In this document: positions 34,078 to 46,744 of the stretch, piece by piece
Layout of the letters: every line of letters begins with the position of its first letter
Numbering within the stretch: position 1 is the stretch's first letter
From: Liriodendron chinense
Taxonomy: Eukaryota > Streptophyta > Magnoliopsida > Magnoliales > Magnoliaceae
NCBI GenBank assembly: GCA_003013855.2
Contig: PVNU02000773.1
Coordinates: 3,165,001-3,229,000 of the forward strand
Direction: 5' to 3'
Length of the DNA stretch: 64,000 bases
Program-made: the position numbers and the translations under genes
The notes under the pieces: generated by a model
The model's database searches: none
The model's input: the letters and a program-made list of their open reading frames with translations, nothing else
Told to the model about the DNA's origin: nothing

Positions 34078-35990
34078 TTATACTATTGAAAACCTTAGAA
34101 GAAAACACAAAATAGAATAAAACAAATGATAAATCAACACAATCCAAGTATATAGAGAACACATGAATTTTACATCAAAAACCATTGTGGAAAAAAAAAA
34201 AAAACCACAGCATAAAGCGACAAACAATCCATTATAAAAATGAATTACAATATATGTAAATCACTTATAGATTAAAAAAAGTATTATTTTCTCCCTTGTA
34301 AACCATATAAACGTTTTAGCCCTCCTTCACATACCCTAATCTTGCATTACACATGTTTATATAATGTTACATCTGGAATAGAAAACAAAATCCTGCACTT
34401 ATGTAAAACTGCGCGAACCGTTGATTAATCGATCGATCCGAACTCATTCAAAACTGTCCAGAGACCAATTTGTCTAATTCGAGGTAGTTTCGATCAATCA
34501 AAGATAACCGTCAATTGACCGATGACCCCAGAATGTCTAGATTGAAGACTCTATTCAACAATCTACATTGAGGCTTCAATCTACATTCTCTTCACTGTTT
34601 CAAGCTCCACATCTAATCGTCTATATCATAGTAACATCGTCATCATCGCTTTTCATATACACTCCGTCTTCACTCCTTCAATGCCAAGTCTAGAGAAGTT
34701 AAAGAAAATATGAACTTCTTTATAGGAACTACCTTTGTAAGTATATCTGTCGAATTCTCGCTCATGTGGATCTTTTTCAGAATAATACCGTCTTTCTTAA
34801 GCACCTATAAGATAAAATGATGACTGTTGTTGCTGAGATTTGGATAATACATGAGGTCGGCTAAAACCGACCTTATGATATTTTTCTGTGTGACTGGTTC
34901 CCTTGAAATAGAAATCTGGAACTCAAATGGAGATCGTCCGAACTTACATAAAATAGCAAGAGACAGGGGAGAGAAGCAAGTTTTAAGCAAGGGACTCTCC
35001 GATGCCTAAGTCGGGTGAGTAGAACAATTGTATAAAGTTCTAGGGTGAATCATGGTGTACCTTATCCTATAGGGAGAGCTCATATTTATAGGATTTGTGG
35101 AGTATTTAGTAATAGAGTTGATTCAGGATACTCCGTATTAGGTAAGAGTTATAATCCATAATGGTAGAAGGGATTCTCGGCTAAGATAATGCTAAGTGTC
35201 TGTCTAATCCAAATGAGGCGGATAACGCTCGGACTTGTCGCACGTTTCCTCAAATGATCGAACTAACCTTGAATGCTCAGTCAATGGAGCTCGTCATCTG
35301 AGCTCCTTACTTCACAGACTCATGCTTGGTGATGTAGACCCCTTTTAAGGGTTAAGGTCGTCCTCCGACCTCTGTAGGTGTGGTTTCAAGAACACTTGTC
35401 AGTGTCTTCCATAGCTTGGGTCTAGTAGCTCGTCCTTTTAGACCCAATGCTCGAAATTTGGCGAAACATTTATGTTTGGACCTTCTGAACTTGTGGGTTT
35501 TCCTCGTAGTATATGAGCTAGCTCGAATTTACCCACAACAGTGATAGACATCAATATGTTTAGTATACGAGAATGATAAACTGAATTCTTTATCAAATTG
35601 ATCATGCTTTCGTTGTCATAATTAACCAACACAGCCTCTTGCTAAAGCCCCAATTCATTCATCATTCCCCTCAACTAAACACATTCCTTAAAAGCCTCCG
35701 TCACTATATCATATACTCAACTTCGGTTCTAGAAAGAACAATCATATATTAAAGCTTTGAATCTAATTGACTGCTCCACCTGCTAATACAAACGATTACT
35801 CGAAAGTCGATATTCTATTGTCCATGTTTCCTGCATAATCCGAATTCTCATAATCTATAAGCCTTCTCTCTAATTTTTCGAATGTCAAAACATAATCCTT
35901 TGAACCTCATAGATACCAAAGTAATCATTTCACTGCCTTTTAATGTTACTTGTCGGGATTTAATATACATCTGCTCACAACACCCACTGT
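34078..35990 (-). mobile_element. Ty1-copia 3' fragment: LTR plus RNase H remnant
   Basis: About 34,080-34,561 is an LTR related to that at 4,376, ending CTCTATTCAACA. Beyond it, on the minus strand, are RNase H pieces: LKKIHMSENSTDILTKVVP near 34,700-34,800 and SRTEVEYMIVTEAFKE with LVNYDNESMINLIKNSVYHS near 35,570-35,740. In-frame stops are present. The rest of pol is missing or unrecognisable to about 35,990. Confidence 0.75.
34806..35566 (-). mobile_element. LTR-like insertion splitting the copia RNase H
   Basis: The RNase H reading is interrupted between the VYHSR block (right) and the LKKIHMSENS block (left) by about 760 bp of unrelated sequence. It contains CCTATAAATATGAGCTC on the minus strand, a plausible LTR TATA box, and ends near ACCCACAACA. 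The exact edges and target duplication are unresolved. Confidence 0.5.
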
Positions 35991-36044
35991 ATGTGAAATA
36001 TTTGGTCTCATAGAGACCACAACTTGTGGTTCACTTAGCTTTGG

Positions 36045-37015
36045 ATATGCTTCAATTTGGGGTATTAATTGAATACCTATGGTCTCGTTGAGACCACACT
36101 TTAGAAAACAATGGGAATTGAATACACATGGTTGAAATTACTAGGACCCACCACAATGCTTAACATGATGTCGATTTGCCATCCAACCTGTTAATAAGGA
36201 CACACAAACTTGGATGAAGCGGAGAAAATAAATATCAACCAAAAGTCAGAAAGCTTTTAATGGTAGGTGTTCAATCACCCCAATTTCCCTTAATACTTCC
36301 ACCAGAGATTTGTAACTACTTGGTTTTTGGGCTGATCATTCCCTAAAATGATCCGGAAAAAGGAATGGACGGTGTTGATATACAATACATACATCATGAT
36401 AGGCACACGATGATGTATGTGATTAATCTACACATCCATCCATTTTTAAAGATCATTCTAACGTATGATGCCAAAAATGAAGCAGATCCAAACTCAGGTG
36501 GACCACACTAGAGGAAACAATGGTCACTGAACGCCCACCATTAAAAACTTCTACAGAAGTTTTAGATCAAGCTTATCTTTGTTTTTTCCCTTAATCCAGG
36601 TCTATGTATCATCATCAAGTTGGATGGCAAATAAACCTCCTGGTGAGCATTGTGGTGGGCCCTAGGAAGTTTTCAATGGACATTCAATAGCACCATTTCC
36701 TATGGTATGGTCCACTTGAGATTTGGATCTGCTTAATTTATGGATTGATGATCTAGGAGCCGGACAAATTGGATAGACGGCCTGGATATTCAATAGATAC
36801 ATGGGCCCATGGTCTGGGCCGCACCGTGTTGGAAGAGGCTGGGCCACACCTAATCTAGAGTAGGATTGCATACGGTGCTCTGTGGCCCTACCATGATGTA
36901 TGTGCTTTATCCACACCGTCCATCCATTTTTACATATCTTCTTAAGACATGAGCCCAAGAATGAGGCAGCTCCAAATCTCAGGCGGACCACACCATAAGA
37001 AACAGTGGTGACTGG
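36045..37015. mobile_element. Three MITE-family copies upstream of the P450 relic
   Basis: Copies lie at about 36,045-36,400, 36,405-36,830 and 36,870-37,015. The last has only a left half (GGCCCTACCATGATGTATG, CACACCGTCCATCCATTTTT, ACACCATAAGAAACAGTGG). It ends about 165 bp before the start codon of the P450 relic, so most of that ancestral promoter has been replaced. Confidence 0.6.
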
Positions 37016-37090
37016 ATTTCTCGCGGACATCACGGCAGTCCAATAAGGCCAATTTTGTTGGCTTTCATTTTCACACTCTCATTTCAGTAC

Positions 37091-37101
37091 TAATTAAAAA
37101 G
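37091..37101 (+). promoter_or_regulatory. TATA-like box of the P450 relic
   Basis: TAATTAAAAAG follows CTCATTTCAGTAC, at the position of the TATA box in the two other P450 leaders. Confidence 0.5.
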
Positions 37102-37179
37102 TTCTCACACCTTTGCATCTGATCACCCCTTCATTTCCATTCCTCTCCACTCTCGACCAAACTGTCCATCACACAAACC

Positions 37180-38069
37180 ATGCCCGACGAGCTCCAATCC
37201 TACGCCATCCTCTTCCTCATCTGGCTAATTTCCACTATCCTTATCAGGACCATCTTCTCCAATTCCCAAACCACGGCTCGCTGCCTCCCACCAGGCCCCA
37301 TACCACTCCCGATCATCGGACACCTCCACCACCTCGGTCTCGTCCCTCACCACGCCTTCCACAAGCTCTCTAAGTGCTACGGGCCATTGATCCACTTCCG
37401 CCTAGGCTCTGTCCCTGCCGTCGTAGCCTCCAACGCCGACATTGCAAGAGAAATCCTCAAGACCCACGAGACCGCCTTTGCATACCGACCTCAATCTTCA
37501 GCTGTCCGTAACCTCGTCTACGGTTCCTCCGATTTCGTCTTTGCTCCCTACAGCCCCTACTGGAAGTTCATGAAGAAGCTCTGCATGTCCGAGCTTCTAG
37601 GCAGACGCATGCTCGATCAGCTCCAGCTCGTCCGTCGCGAAGAGATATAAGAAATCCAACAGCGGAGAAGCAGTCGACGTTGGCCGAGAGCTCATCATGA
37701 TGACGAACAACACAATATCAAGGATGGCAATGAGCCGGATATGTTCGGACACGGAAGGGGAGGCGGAGGAAGTGAGGGAACTGGTGCATGAGGTGACGGT
37801 GCTGCTTGGCATGTTCAACGTATCGGATTATATCGGGTTGTGTCGGAATTTGGATTTGCAGAGACTGAAGAAGAGGTACGAGGACGTGCACCGGAGATTC
37901 GATGCGATGATGGAGAGGATCATCAAAGAGCATGAAGATGGGAGGAAGATGAAGATGGAGAGAGCTTGGCGACGGTGTGAAGGATATTCTCGATATTTTG
38001 CTGGAGATATCGGAAGATGAGAGCGCCGAGATGAAACTGACGAGGGAGAACATCAAAGCCTTCATCCTG
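37180..38069 (+). pseudogene. CYP93-type P450, exon 1 only, frameshifted (gene 3)
   Basis: It starts MPDELQSYAILFLIWLIS and contains the PPGP hinge and SPYWKFMKKLC. A 23-base deletion after RREEI (near 37,648) brings an immediate stop. A second indel near 37,964 replaces RGNGVKD with RAWRRCEG. The exon ends at an intact donor, TTCATCCTG|GTAAGC. No exon 2, with its I-helix, ExxR or haem loop, is found before the next block at 42,372. A relic that cannot encode an enzyme. Confidence 0.92.
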
Positions 38070-38141
38070 GTAAGCCCATTGATCACCTTGTCTTTTTCGT
38101 ACGTCCTGTGCTCGTAATTAAGCTCAGGGCACCGGATCCAC

Positions 38142-38264
38142 GAGAGCGGATTAGGTGACGGAGTATTATGTATCCACGCGATCCATAATACTACATCAAG
38201 GTGGGCCCCACGGTAGTGGCCGCACCGTCTTAGGTGAGACCCGGGTCACACCTAATCCGCTCTC
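38142..38264. mobile_element. 123-bp MITE with perfect 16-bp terminal repeats
   Basis: The ends are GAGAGCGGATTAGGTG and CACCTAATCCGCTCTC. Flanks CGGATCCAC (38,133-38,141) and CAGATCCAC (38,265-38,273) match at 8 of 9, suggesting a 9-bp target duplication as in Mutator-like elements. The interior has a further inverted repeat (GTATTATG / CATAATAC). The same terminal motif flanks larger MITEs at 2,494 and 8,458. Confidence 0.85.
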
Positions 38265-38335
38265 CAGATCCACACACACCCACACTCACCCACGCTGTAG
38301 TGGGCTTTCTGCTTTCATCATCTATTGGTACTTGA

Positions 38336-38575
38336 TCGTCCTCTGCTCAGATTCAACAGAGGCTCCGGATTCCATGTGAGTTTGGATCCTCTGTTGAAAC
38401 CCATCAGAGAAATCCTGCTGGTTGCTTCTCTGATTGGTTCAGGTCAGCTTGATTGTGTCAGAGCTGAACTGCTCTGACACAATAAGGATGAGCTGGACCA
38501 ATCAGAGCAGCAGCAGCAGAGGTTCTGTGCTCGGATTCAACCGAGGATCCGAATTCCATGTTGAAACCCCTGAAA
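38336..38575. other. Foldback region with miRNA-precursor-like hairpin
   Basis: The arms 38,428-38,464 and 38,471-38,507 pair at 32 of 37 positions around the loop TGAACT. The innermost 12 pairs (TTGTGTCAGAGC) are perfect. A second inverted pair, TTCAACAGAGGCTCC / GGATCCTCTGTTGAA, lies at about 38,352-38,396. GGATTCAACCGAGGATCCG at 38,533 is a near copy of the left part. The region could be a hairpin RNA locus or simply a palindromic repeat. Confidence 0.5.
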
Positions 38576-38639
38576 GTCTACCATCGAGGGAAGGACAAGG
38601 ACCCCCACGGAGGTCAGTCAATGCCCGACTGTGGAGCCT

Positions 38640-38960
38640 ACCTTGACATATGTGCCTTGCATCCACGCGGCCATCCATCCTGATAGCTCATTTTACGCAT
38701 GATCTAGAAACTGAAGCAGATCTAAATTGCCGATGGACCACACCACATGAAACAGTGGTGATTGATCATTAAAACTTTCTTGTGCGTAACAAAAGTTTTG
38801 GATCACCTGATATTTGTGTGGTCCATCTAGGTCTTTGTGACCTTATCAACAGGTTGGATGGAAAATAAACATTCTGGTGGCCCACCTAATATTTTGATTT
38901 GCATATTTTTTGGATCATGCTCAAAATTGGCTGTCGAAATTAACGGATGAACCAAGAGCA
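38640..38960. mobile_element. Partial MITE of the dominant family
   Basis: CCTTGACATATGTGCC, GGCCATCCATCCTGATAG, ACACCACATGAAACAGTGG and GACCTTATCAACAGGTTGG appear in family order. The right end is cut after GGATCATGCTC. Confidence 0.6.
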
Positions 38961-38989
38961 TTGGACTCTCAGAACGGATGAACAGCTTG

Positions 38990-39560
38990 GATGTGTTGTC
39001 GCCCAAATCTAATTGGCAAGGGAGGAGTTGTAGGAGCTGAAGCTCACTAGGGGTTTTACTGCCGTCCTCCTCGCATGGGACCTGCAAGCCACTAGTGAAA
39101 GGCAAGAGAAGGGATCCACTATGTGGCCCAAAACCCTCCAATGCCTAATTCAGTTTAGTTCTCATGTGGACAGCAAGTAGGTGTGAGTGGTGCTGATGGC
39201 ATACCTTGGCTTGGACCACTGGGGGTATTTATAGAGTGTTGCTGGCATCTTGACCTGACAAATCCACTTAGATATCATAACTTGAAGCTTTTCAACCATT
39301 GGAGCGTGGGGCAGCCTCTCTCTAACGCTGGCAGGCCTAGTATGACATCGTAGGCCTGCCACAATCATTGGGTGTGAGTTCAAACTCTTTGCATGCCGGC
39401 GTTCTTAAGAGGGGCGGGTTGGGCCGGCTTGACCCAGCAGCTCCGTCCGTGGTTAGGTGTCGACCTCCCCAGTCGCCCGATCAGCTTGCCTTTCTTCGAC
39501 ATATGTCAGGTGAGGGGCCAACTCAAGATCCCCATGAGTTGGTTGTTGGTTAAGAAACTT
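38990..39560 (-). repeat. Solo-LTR-like sequence
   Basis: On the minus strand a TATA box, CTCTATAAATACCCCC (around 39,224-39,239), stands in moderately GC-rich sequence resembling a gypsy-type LTR promoter. No polyprotein is attached and no clean termini were found. Confidence 0.4.
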
Positions 39561-41194
39561 GTAATTAAAAAATAAAATTAAAAAAGAGTGCAAGTGGCTC
39601 AATTCCAGTTCAGACCTCAACTAACCTGCCAAATAGCAGCTAACTTACGATTCTCTCTTTTTTCTAAGCTGCATATTTTTATCTTGCACTATTTTAAGTG
39701 TCTATTATTATTGTAATTAGATTCCTAGTTTAATTATTAAATATAATTTAGTTGAGTGGAGACTTCGAGTCAACCCGACCTGTATGGCTAGTGAATTTAA
39801 CTAAAAGAGTTTTTTAATATGGTTGTTACATGTACGTCTGTATGTTGTCTCACCGACTATTATTCCAGTTTGTAATGGTCACACCAATCAGGAACTGCGT
39901 CTATGAGAGCTACTATGCGGGCCCTGGTTCCCCTGTTGGATGGCAAACGTGTTGCAGGTCTGGGCCATTCAATAGGAAGTGCGTTCTGTGAACATGACAT
40001 GTACCAAAAGTCAGCGAAGCATCTCATCAAGTGAGCCACAGATATGGCGTTGAAATTTGGACTGTTGGACTTCTTTCCTGCCTGCTCATTTTTCTCGTTT
40101 AAACAGGATCTACATGATGAATGGTCCGGATGTCTGATACATTTGCTATCAGACAGTTGGAACCAAGCTCTACATGGCAGCAGGGCCCACATTCTATTAA
40201 AATGCTAAAGATTACAGACCCATCTCTCATTCGATTAAAGATTACAGAAATATCTCTAATTGTAGTATTGGGCTGTGTTTGGATGCACCGGTGAATTTAA
40301 CTGTGAACGGTTTAATCATCGACGTAAGGCCAAATGTTACACCCGGCACCCATTTTTCATTTTGGGAAGCAAATCAGTGTGAAAATGGACCATTTCAATT
40401 CCCAAGTTGGAAAAAAAAAAAAAATGTTTCAATCCAAAATCAAACAAGGTGTCCCATCCCATGTTCTAAATTCATGTGGTGTGGCCCGCCTAAGTTTTGA
40501 ATTGAGTTGATTTTTGGTGTGTCCCTTCATCCTGGTGGGGTGCGCTTGATGAATGGTATGGATGGCATATACACCATGGTCCCTTCTACACAGTTCGAAT
40601 GTATTGGATCATTACCCCAACAAAATTTCAATCTACAGCTTAGACCTTAATATGAACATGTGAGGGGACAATTTCCCCCTACAATTAGTTTTCATTGCGA
40701 CAACTTTGAAGCACAAGGTGCTGAAATATGAAAAATGTAGTTATCGTTCAAGGTGCGGTTCAGATTTCACCTGGAAAAAAAAGGCAACTCTCTTTCTTTG
40801 TTATTGTAACTTTTATGAAGCACATTACCATGCATGTTTCTAATGCTCAAGAAAATCTGGTTCATTTACTCATCAGATGGTGTCACTTGGATGTCCTCAA
40901 TTTTACCTAGCCATTTATTGGTGCTTGTGGCCCACCTGGTGATCCGAGAAGCCTGCATAGATCTCAATTGGCATGCGGCATTACTACTTTTGAGCTGTGG
41001 ACCTGACTAGTTGATTGGGCCAGGCTTGATGATACCCAGCCATGACCCAAACAAGTGCACTGTTAAAGTCTCTTGACATATACATTGATATGTTATTCTA
41101 TAATAGCTTGAGCTTTTAGATTAAGCGGTTGTTTGACATGGTATCAAAACAGAAGGCCTTGTGTTTCAAATCACATAAGTATTAATGGGTGTTA
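39561..41194. other. Intergenic DNA, no gene recognised
   Basis: It contains low-complexity AT-rich sequence (39,560-39,760), duplicated ATTAAAGATTACAGA near 40,208 and 40,234, an A13 run near 40,410 and a partial MITE (40,470-40,600) with GTGTGGCCCGCCTAAG. ORFs of 60-110 codons on either strand show no domain. Confidence 0.45.
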
Positions 41195-41645
41195 CACAAA
41201 CTATGTGGAGCTCACCTTAATGTATGTCCATCTGTTTTTCCATCTCATTTTAGAATGTGATACCAAACTTACGAAGATACAAATCTTGGATAGACCATAC
41301 CACTAGAAAACGTGATGATGAGGGACAATTAAAAACTTCTCATGAGCCACAAAAGTTTTGAATCAAGCAGAACTTTGTATTTACCCTTTATCCAAATCTT
41401 CTTGACATTATCAATAGGTTGGATTGCAAATAAACAGTACCAAAACCTTGCAATAGGCTCTCTGGATTTTTTTAATGGTGACGCACTCAATCACCACTGT
41501 TTCAAGTGTTCTCGTCTCCTTGAGAATTGGATCTGCATAATTTATCAAACCCCATCCTAAAATGGGCTAGAGAAACAGATGAACGGCGTGGATATACAAA
41601 AAATCATCAATGTGGGCCCCACGGTAAGGTAACACCCGCTAAGCT
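41195..41645. mobile_element. Complete but diverged MITE of the dominant family
   Basis: It runs from CTATGTGGAGCTCACCTTAA through TGAGCCACAAAAGTTTTGAA and TCACCACTGTTTCAAGTG to ATGAACGGCGTGGATATAC and GTGGGCCCCACGGTAAGG. The outer bases TAACACCCGCTAAGCTC resemble the TAACAC ends of the element at 2,501. Confidence 0.6.
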
Positions 41646-42371
41646 CTTCCCCGCTTAACACGTAGTCCGTTCTCCCTGCCGGTGTATTTGATGGTTAGGA
41701 TCTTCCAGTTGGTGCAAATCTGTTACGTGGCCCTGCAAACAATTACTACATTCCCCCCCTGCGGCCCCTCATAGTAGGGCTGACAATCCAGACTGTCCGA
41801 TAACTCAGCTGTGAGGTGATGGTCCACTTTGTTTCAAGCGTGTACACATGGCATGGTTGTTTATGGCAATCCAGACCGTCCAAATTGTTGACTTGGCTGT
41901 GGACGGTGGGCTATTTAATTGGTTTAAACCATTCACATCCAACCATCCAAATCACTTACTAAAATATTGATGGAGACCCATTCGGCATATGGACCAAGTC
42001 TCATACAAGTGTGCAACGGAGGTGGACGTGGCGTGATTAATATATGATATCTTAGTTCGTGTCATCCAAACAGTAGATAGCATTGCGCATGCCCGCTTGT
42101 ACCAACAGCTAATGTCAGGGCCAAACACCAGATATTCATTGTCATAACAACTGTAATTATCTTAACCGTATCCAGGCATTGGTATCCACACTGTGGCTAT
42201 GCTGTGTGCCATACAGACCCTGTTTGTATTAATAAAAATGTGCGGGAAATGGATCTTGCGAGAAGTCGGAGTGGCACTTTGCAACAACATGTGTTCAAGA
42301 TCTGGGCCTGTCATCATGTAGGGCATACAATGAGCATGCCCTTGCACAATAACCAGGTTGGTCTTGGTCCA
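41646..42371. other. Intergenic DNA left of duplication copy B
   Basis: TGACAATCCAGACTGTCC and GGCAATCCAGACCGTCCAAA are two copies of a short motif 100 bp apart. No gene is seen. The duplicated block starts at 42,372 or earlier, since its left limit cannot be tested against the window edge. Confidence 0.45.
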
Positions 42372-44426
42372 CTCATTACATTGGCTACTTAATTCTCATG
42401 AGAGGCGTATGATGATCATGCTAAGGGCCCATTTGCTTCATAAGTTGCTTAAGGTAAGTAACTTATGCCATAAGTAGCTTATCTTAAATTCTACTTCTTA
42501 AGAAAATAAGTATGTTTGGTAAACAACATACTTATCAGCTTTATCTCTCTTCCATCTCTTCAAAAAAAAAAAAGATAAAAAACTAAAAAAATCAGCTGAA
42601 GCGATTATGTACTTTGAAGTAAAAAAAAGTTACTTATTATTAATCATGGACCGAACTTATATGAAATAAGTTACTTATCTAAGAAATAATTTATTTGGTA
42701 GCATTATTTGGTAGCATCCAAACCGGTGCAGTTAGAGATTAAATAGGCAGTACTCTGCAGAACACGAGCTAACGTATCAGACGTTTGTTACCCAGAAGAT
42801 GGATCTCACTGAGCATGACCTTGCCAAAATCAGGCAGGTCCACTCATCAGGTGGGACACGTGTATGAATAAAGATGGATGGTTGTAGAAAATGATCGACA
42901 ACTTAGAAGCAAAGAAAATTTATGGCCCATCTGATGAGTGGGTAGTTCATGGTCTGCCCTACCCGTTGAATGGCCGAGATTTTGCAAACCCTCGCGATCT
43001 CACCGTGTACTGTAAATTGTATTTCTTGTTATACCGTCCAGTTCGAACCCATTGGGGCGACTTGGATCGGGATCAGCTTTTATCTCACTGGCCCACATGG
43101 TGGGATGGCCAGATGATCTAGCCACGTGTTCCAGATGCTACACTTGAGGTTATGTGGGCTGCTGCCTACGTGAGCATGCGCACAGAGAGAGATCACAAAC
43201 GAGGTATGTGAGATGTCTGCCATTAATGCTGGCAGTGAGTGCTCACGGGAGAAATGTCAAGAGCATAAAAATTTTCACTCTTTGCAAGTATTGCATTACT
43301 TTCTTTATAATTATTCAATAATACATTCCTAAAGTCAATACATATATCCCAAGTATTCTGAACCAAATACTTTTAAAACATTGCATATCTGCAGAGAGAA
43401 TTTAGTAGATGTTTTTGTCAGAGATAACAATGGACTTGGTTTTGGTTGGGTTAGAATCATGCTGAGGCAGGGCTATTTATGGTGACCGGTCTACAATCCA
43501 GGCTGCGCCAATGGTAAAAAACCTCCTTCACAGCAATCTTTTGGTGCAAGAATTTCTCAAATAAGTTACAATGCTCCTACTTGCACCAGGACGCTTAGAC
43601 AGTCCAATCTAGTCATCTGACTGTTCATTAGGCCCAATGCATATTTCATGGGCTATCATGCACACTTCATTCTAACATAACAAATATTAACCATTTTATC
43701 AATGGCCTTAATATGGATGGCCAAAATTGTTTATGCAAGAACGAGTCCAATCCAACAATTTGATCCATCGAATTGTTGCGAGCCATCATGGATTGCATAT
43801 GATTGTGAAGAATCACTTTTGCTAGGCAATTGTAAACCATCCCGTCCATGGCTCCAAAGAAGGATAACCATAGAAAATAAGGCCATGGATTTGATCACCT
43901 GATCAGTGCAATTTTTGCATTGCTCGGGAAATGTGCTCATGGCTTAATGGACCGTTTAGATCCATTGACTGCACTAAGTGAACCAATGGAACTAGGAGCA
44001 CTGTAACTTACAGTGCTCGCAGCACTCGGGAATGATCACATAGTAATAGAGTCTCGCCGTGATGTGGGCCACACCGTGATAGTGCATACACAGATGCTGC
44101 ATGGTACCCTAACATGAAATAGAGTTGCACCACCGCCGTGTTTACATGATATCCCAGCCATCCATTAGGTGCTTCGCATCACAATAGCGCCATGTCCCAA
44201 AAATCAGGCAGCTACGTGACTAGGTGTAGCAATTCGGATGGGGCCGCTCGCCTTTTGTTTTGTATAGGGCCACCAGGCTGTGTATACGAAATCTGAGCCA
44301 TTCAGCCCCTTCATTTGACCAGGACCAAGGGCCACTCGAAATGCCGTATGGTGAATGGCTTGGAAATGATGCAAGCATTAGTGGGCCTGTCAAAAATCCA
44401 ACCTTACGCCCAAGGTCCAAAAATCG

Positions 44427-46744
44427 GAGTGACCTTATGAACGGGTTGGATGGCAAGTAAACATTAAGGTGGGTCTTAGCTAGGAAGGTTTCAAACGGTG
44501 GGCATCATTATCTTTCTGTTGGCAGTGGTGTGATTCACTAGATCGTTGGATTTGCCTCGAATTTGGGCTCATATCCAAAAATGAGTTAGTGAAACAGATG
44601 GACGGCATAGATATAGCACGTACATCACGGTAGGTCCTACAGCTAGTAAAGCAGAAATCCCTATTCAGCATAGCGTTGCAGGCAATCCGCTCACTTCGAA
44701 TCTCATTCAATTTATATATCATCGATTGACAAAGAAAAGGTCTTAGGCCGGAGGGGACGCAACCTGCCCTGTAACCCGGGTTACACGGCTCCCATGTTAC
44801 CTAACCCGTGTGGAGCTGACCACGCCATTTGTATTATATTCTACTCATTATTTGAGCCCTGGTGGGAGCGGATTAGGTGTTACCCGGGTAACACGTTAGC
44901 AGGTGTTTCCCTAACCGTGGGGCCCACCTTGATATATGTGTTGCACATCCACACCATCCATTTGGTTTTTCCAGTTCAGTTTAGGGCATGGTCTCAAAAA
45001 TGAAGCAGATACAAACCTCTAGTGGACCACACAGTAGGGATTGAATTCCTACCATTAGAAACTACTTGGGGGCTACAAAAGTTTTGGGTCAGGCTCATAT
45101 CTGTGTTTTCTGTGTGACCTAATTATCAGATGGAAGATAAACATTACGGCGGGCCCTGCAGTGAGCTGGAAAAACTGATGGACGGCATGGATATACAGCA
45201 CATATATCAGGGTGGGCCTCACGGTCAAGCAACACCCAGGAACACGTTGCCTAGGTAACACCTACACTCTTTGACCCTAATGGTCCCCAACAGTGATCCC
45301 ACATCACAAGTTGCATATCTGTAAGTTGGATTGATCCGACTGTCCTAACCACCTACATATAATACCCTCGTTATTTTAATGAAGTTGGACAGTTGAGAGT
45401 TTTTAGTGGGAAATGATACAGTATAGTATGGCAGGTGGTACCGTAGTGAGTAGGATTAAACGAGAGGTAGATCAAAAACTCAAGTGGGCTGCACGAGTGA
45501 GGATTGGACGGGCACCTTTGAAACCATAGTGGTGTCACAAAAGTTTTGGATAAGTGATGTATTAGTGTTTTCCCTTCATGCATGGAGGTACGAATCACCT
45601 TATGAACGGGTTGGATGGCATCTAAATATCATGGTGGGCATTAGGAAGTTTTTCAACTGTGGGTGTCTCCATCCATGCCGTTTCTTGTGGTACGGCCCTC
45701 TTGAATTTTGCATCTCACTCAAACATCACATGCACTAAAATTAGCTAACGAAACGGATGGACTGAGTGGATATAATACAAACACTGATGGGGCTACTGAG
45801 TTTTGGGTTACCTGGGACACGGTTTGCGCGAGGGAGGCGAATTAGGTACTACTCCCTCACTTCCCTAGCTAGGAGCGGACAGGGGCTCCGAGGGGCCACC
45901 GTGATGCATGGGTTTTATCCACACCGTCCATCAATTTTTCCATTTCATTTTAGTCTACAAATCCAAAAATGAGGCATTTCCAAGGCTTAGGTGGGTCACA
46001 GTGGGGATTAAACACCTACAGTTCAAATCTTTTTGGGGCCACGGAAGTTTTGGATCAAGATGATATTTGTGTTTTCCCTTTATCCAGGTCTATGTGACCT
46101 TATGAACATGTGAGATGGTAATTGACCATCACGGTCAGCCCTAGGAAGGTTGCAACTGTGAGTGTAATTGCCACCTCTACTTCCTGTAGTGTGGTCCTTG
46201 ATCCTTGGATCTGCCTATTTTTTTATTGTATACTAAAACAAAATGGAAAAGTGGGTGGACAGTGTAGATAAAAAATGTAAATCATGGTGGCCCCTCAAAG
46301 CCTCTGTCCCTTTCTAGCTAAGGAAGGGCGGGGAAGCACCCAATCCGCATCCTTCCGCATCCTTTCCGGATAGCCTGTCGCACTAACTTCCAGCAACAGG
46401 AAGCTAGGTGGGGCTCACCATGATATTTGTGAGAAATTCATCCCATCCATCGGTTTTGCCGGATCATTTTAGGACATGGCCCGAAAAATGAAGCTGATCC
46501 AAAACTCAAGTAGTTGCAAGATAAGAAACGATTGAACATGGAGTTTGAAACATTCGTGAGGCCGCGGAAGTTTTGCATAATGCTAATGTTTTTGTGTTTT
46601 TGGTTCATCCCAATAGGAATAGCATTTCCATGCTCACTTTTTCATGTCGTCTGACCCACATGAGTTTGATCTGCCTCACTTTTGGGCCCATGTCCTCACA
46701 TGATCTGGAAAAGGGATGAACGGGGTAGGTTTCTCACAAACATC
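44427..46744. mobile_element. MITE cluster (copy B)
   Basis: Counterparts of the elements at 2,055-4,375: about 44,427-44,650, 44,873-45,262, 45,370-46,335 and 46,405-46,744. The sequences are nearly identical to copy A, with isolated changes such as CTGTAGTGTGGTCC in place of CTGTAGTAGTGTGGTCC. Confidence 0.6.

Noticed and set aside
39368..39575. ORFs of about 60 codons in GC-rich sequence
   Set aside because: They overlap each other inside a probable solo LTR, with no domain or conserved start.
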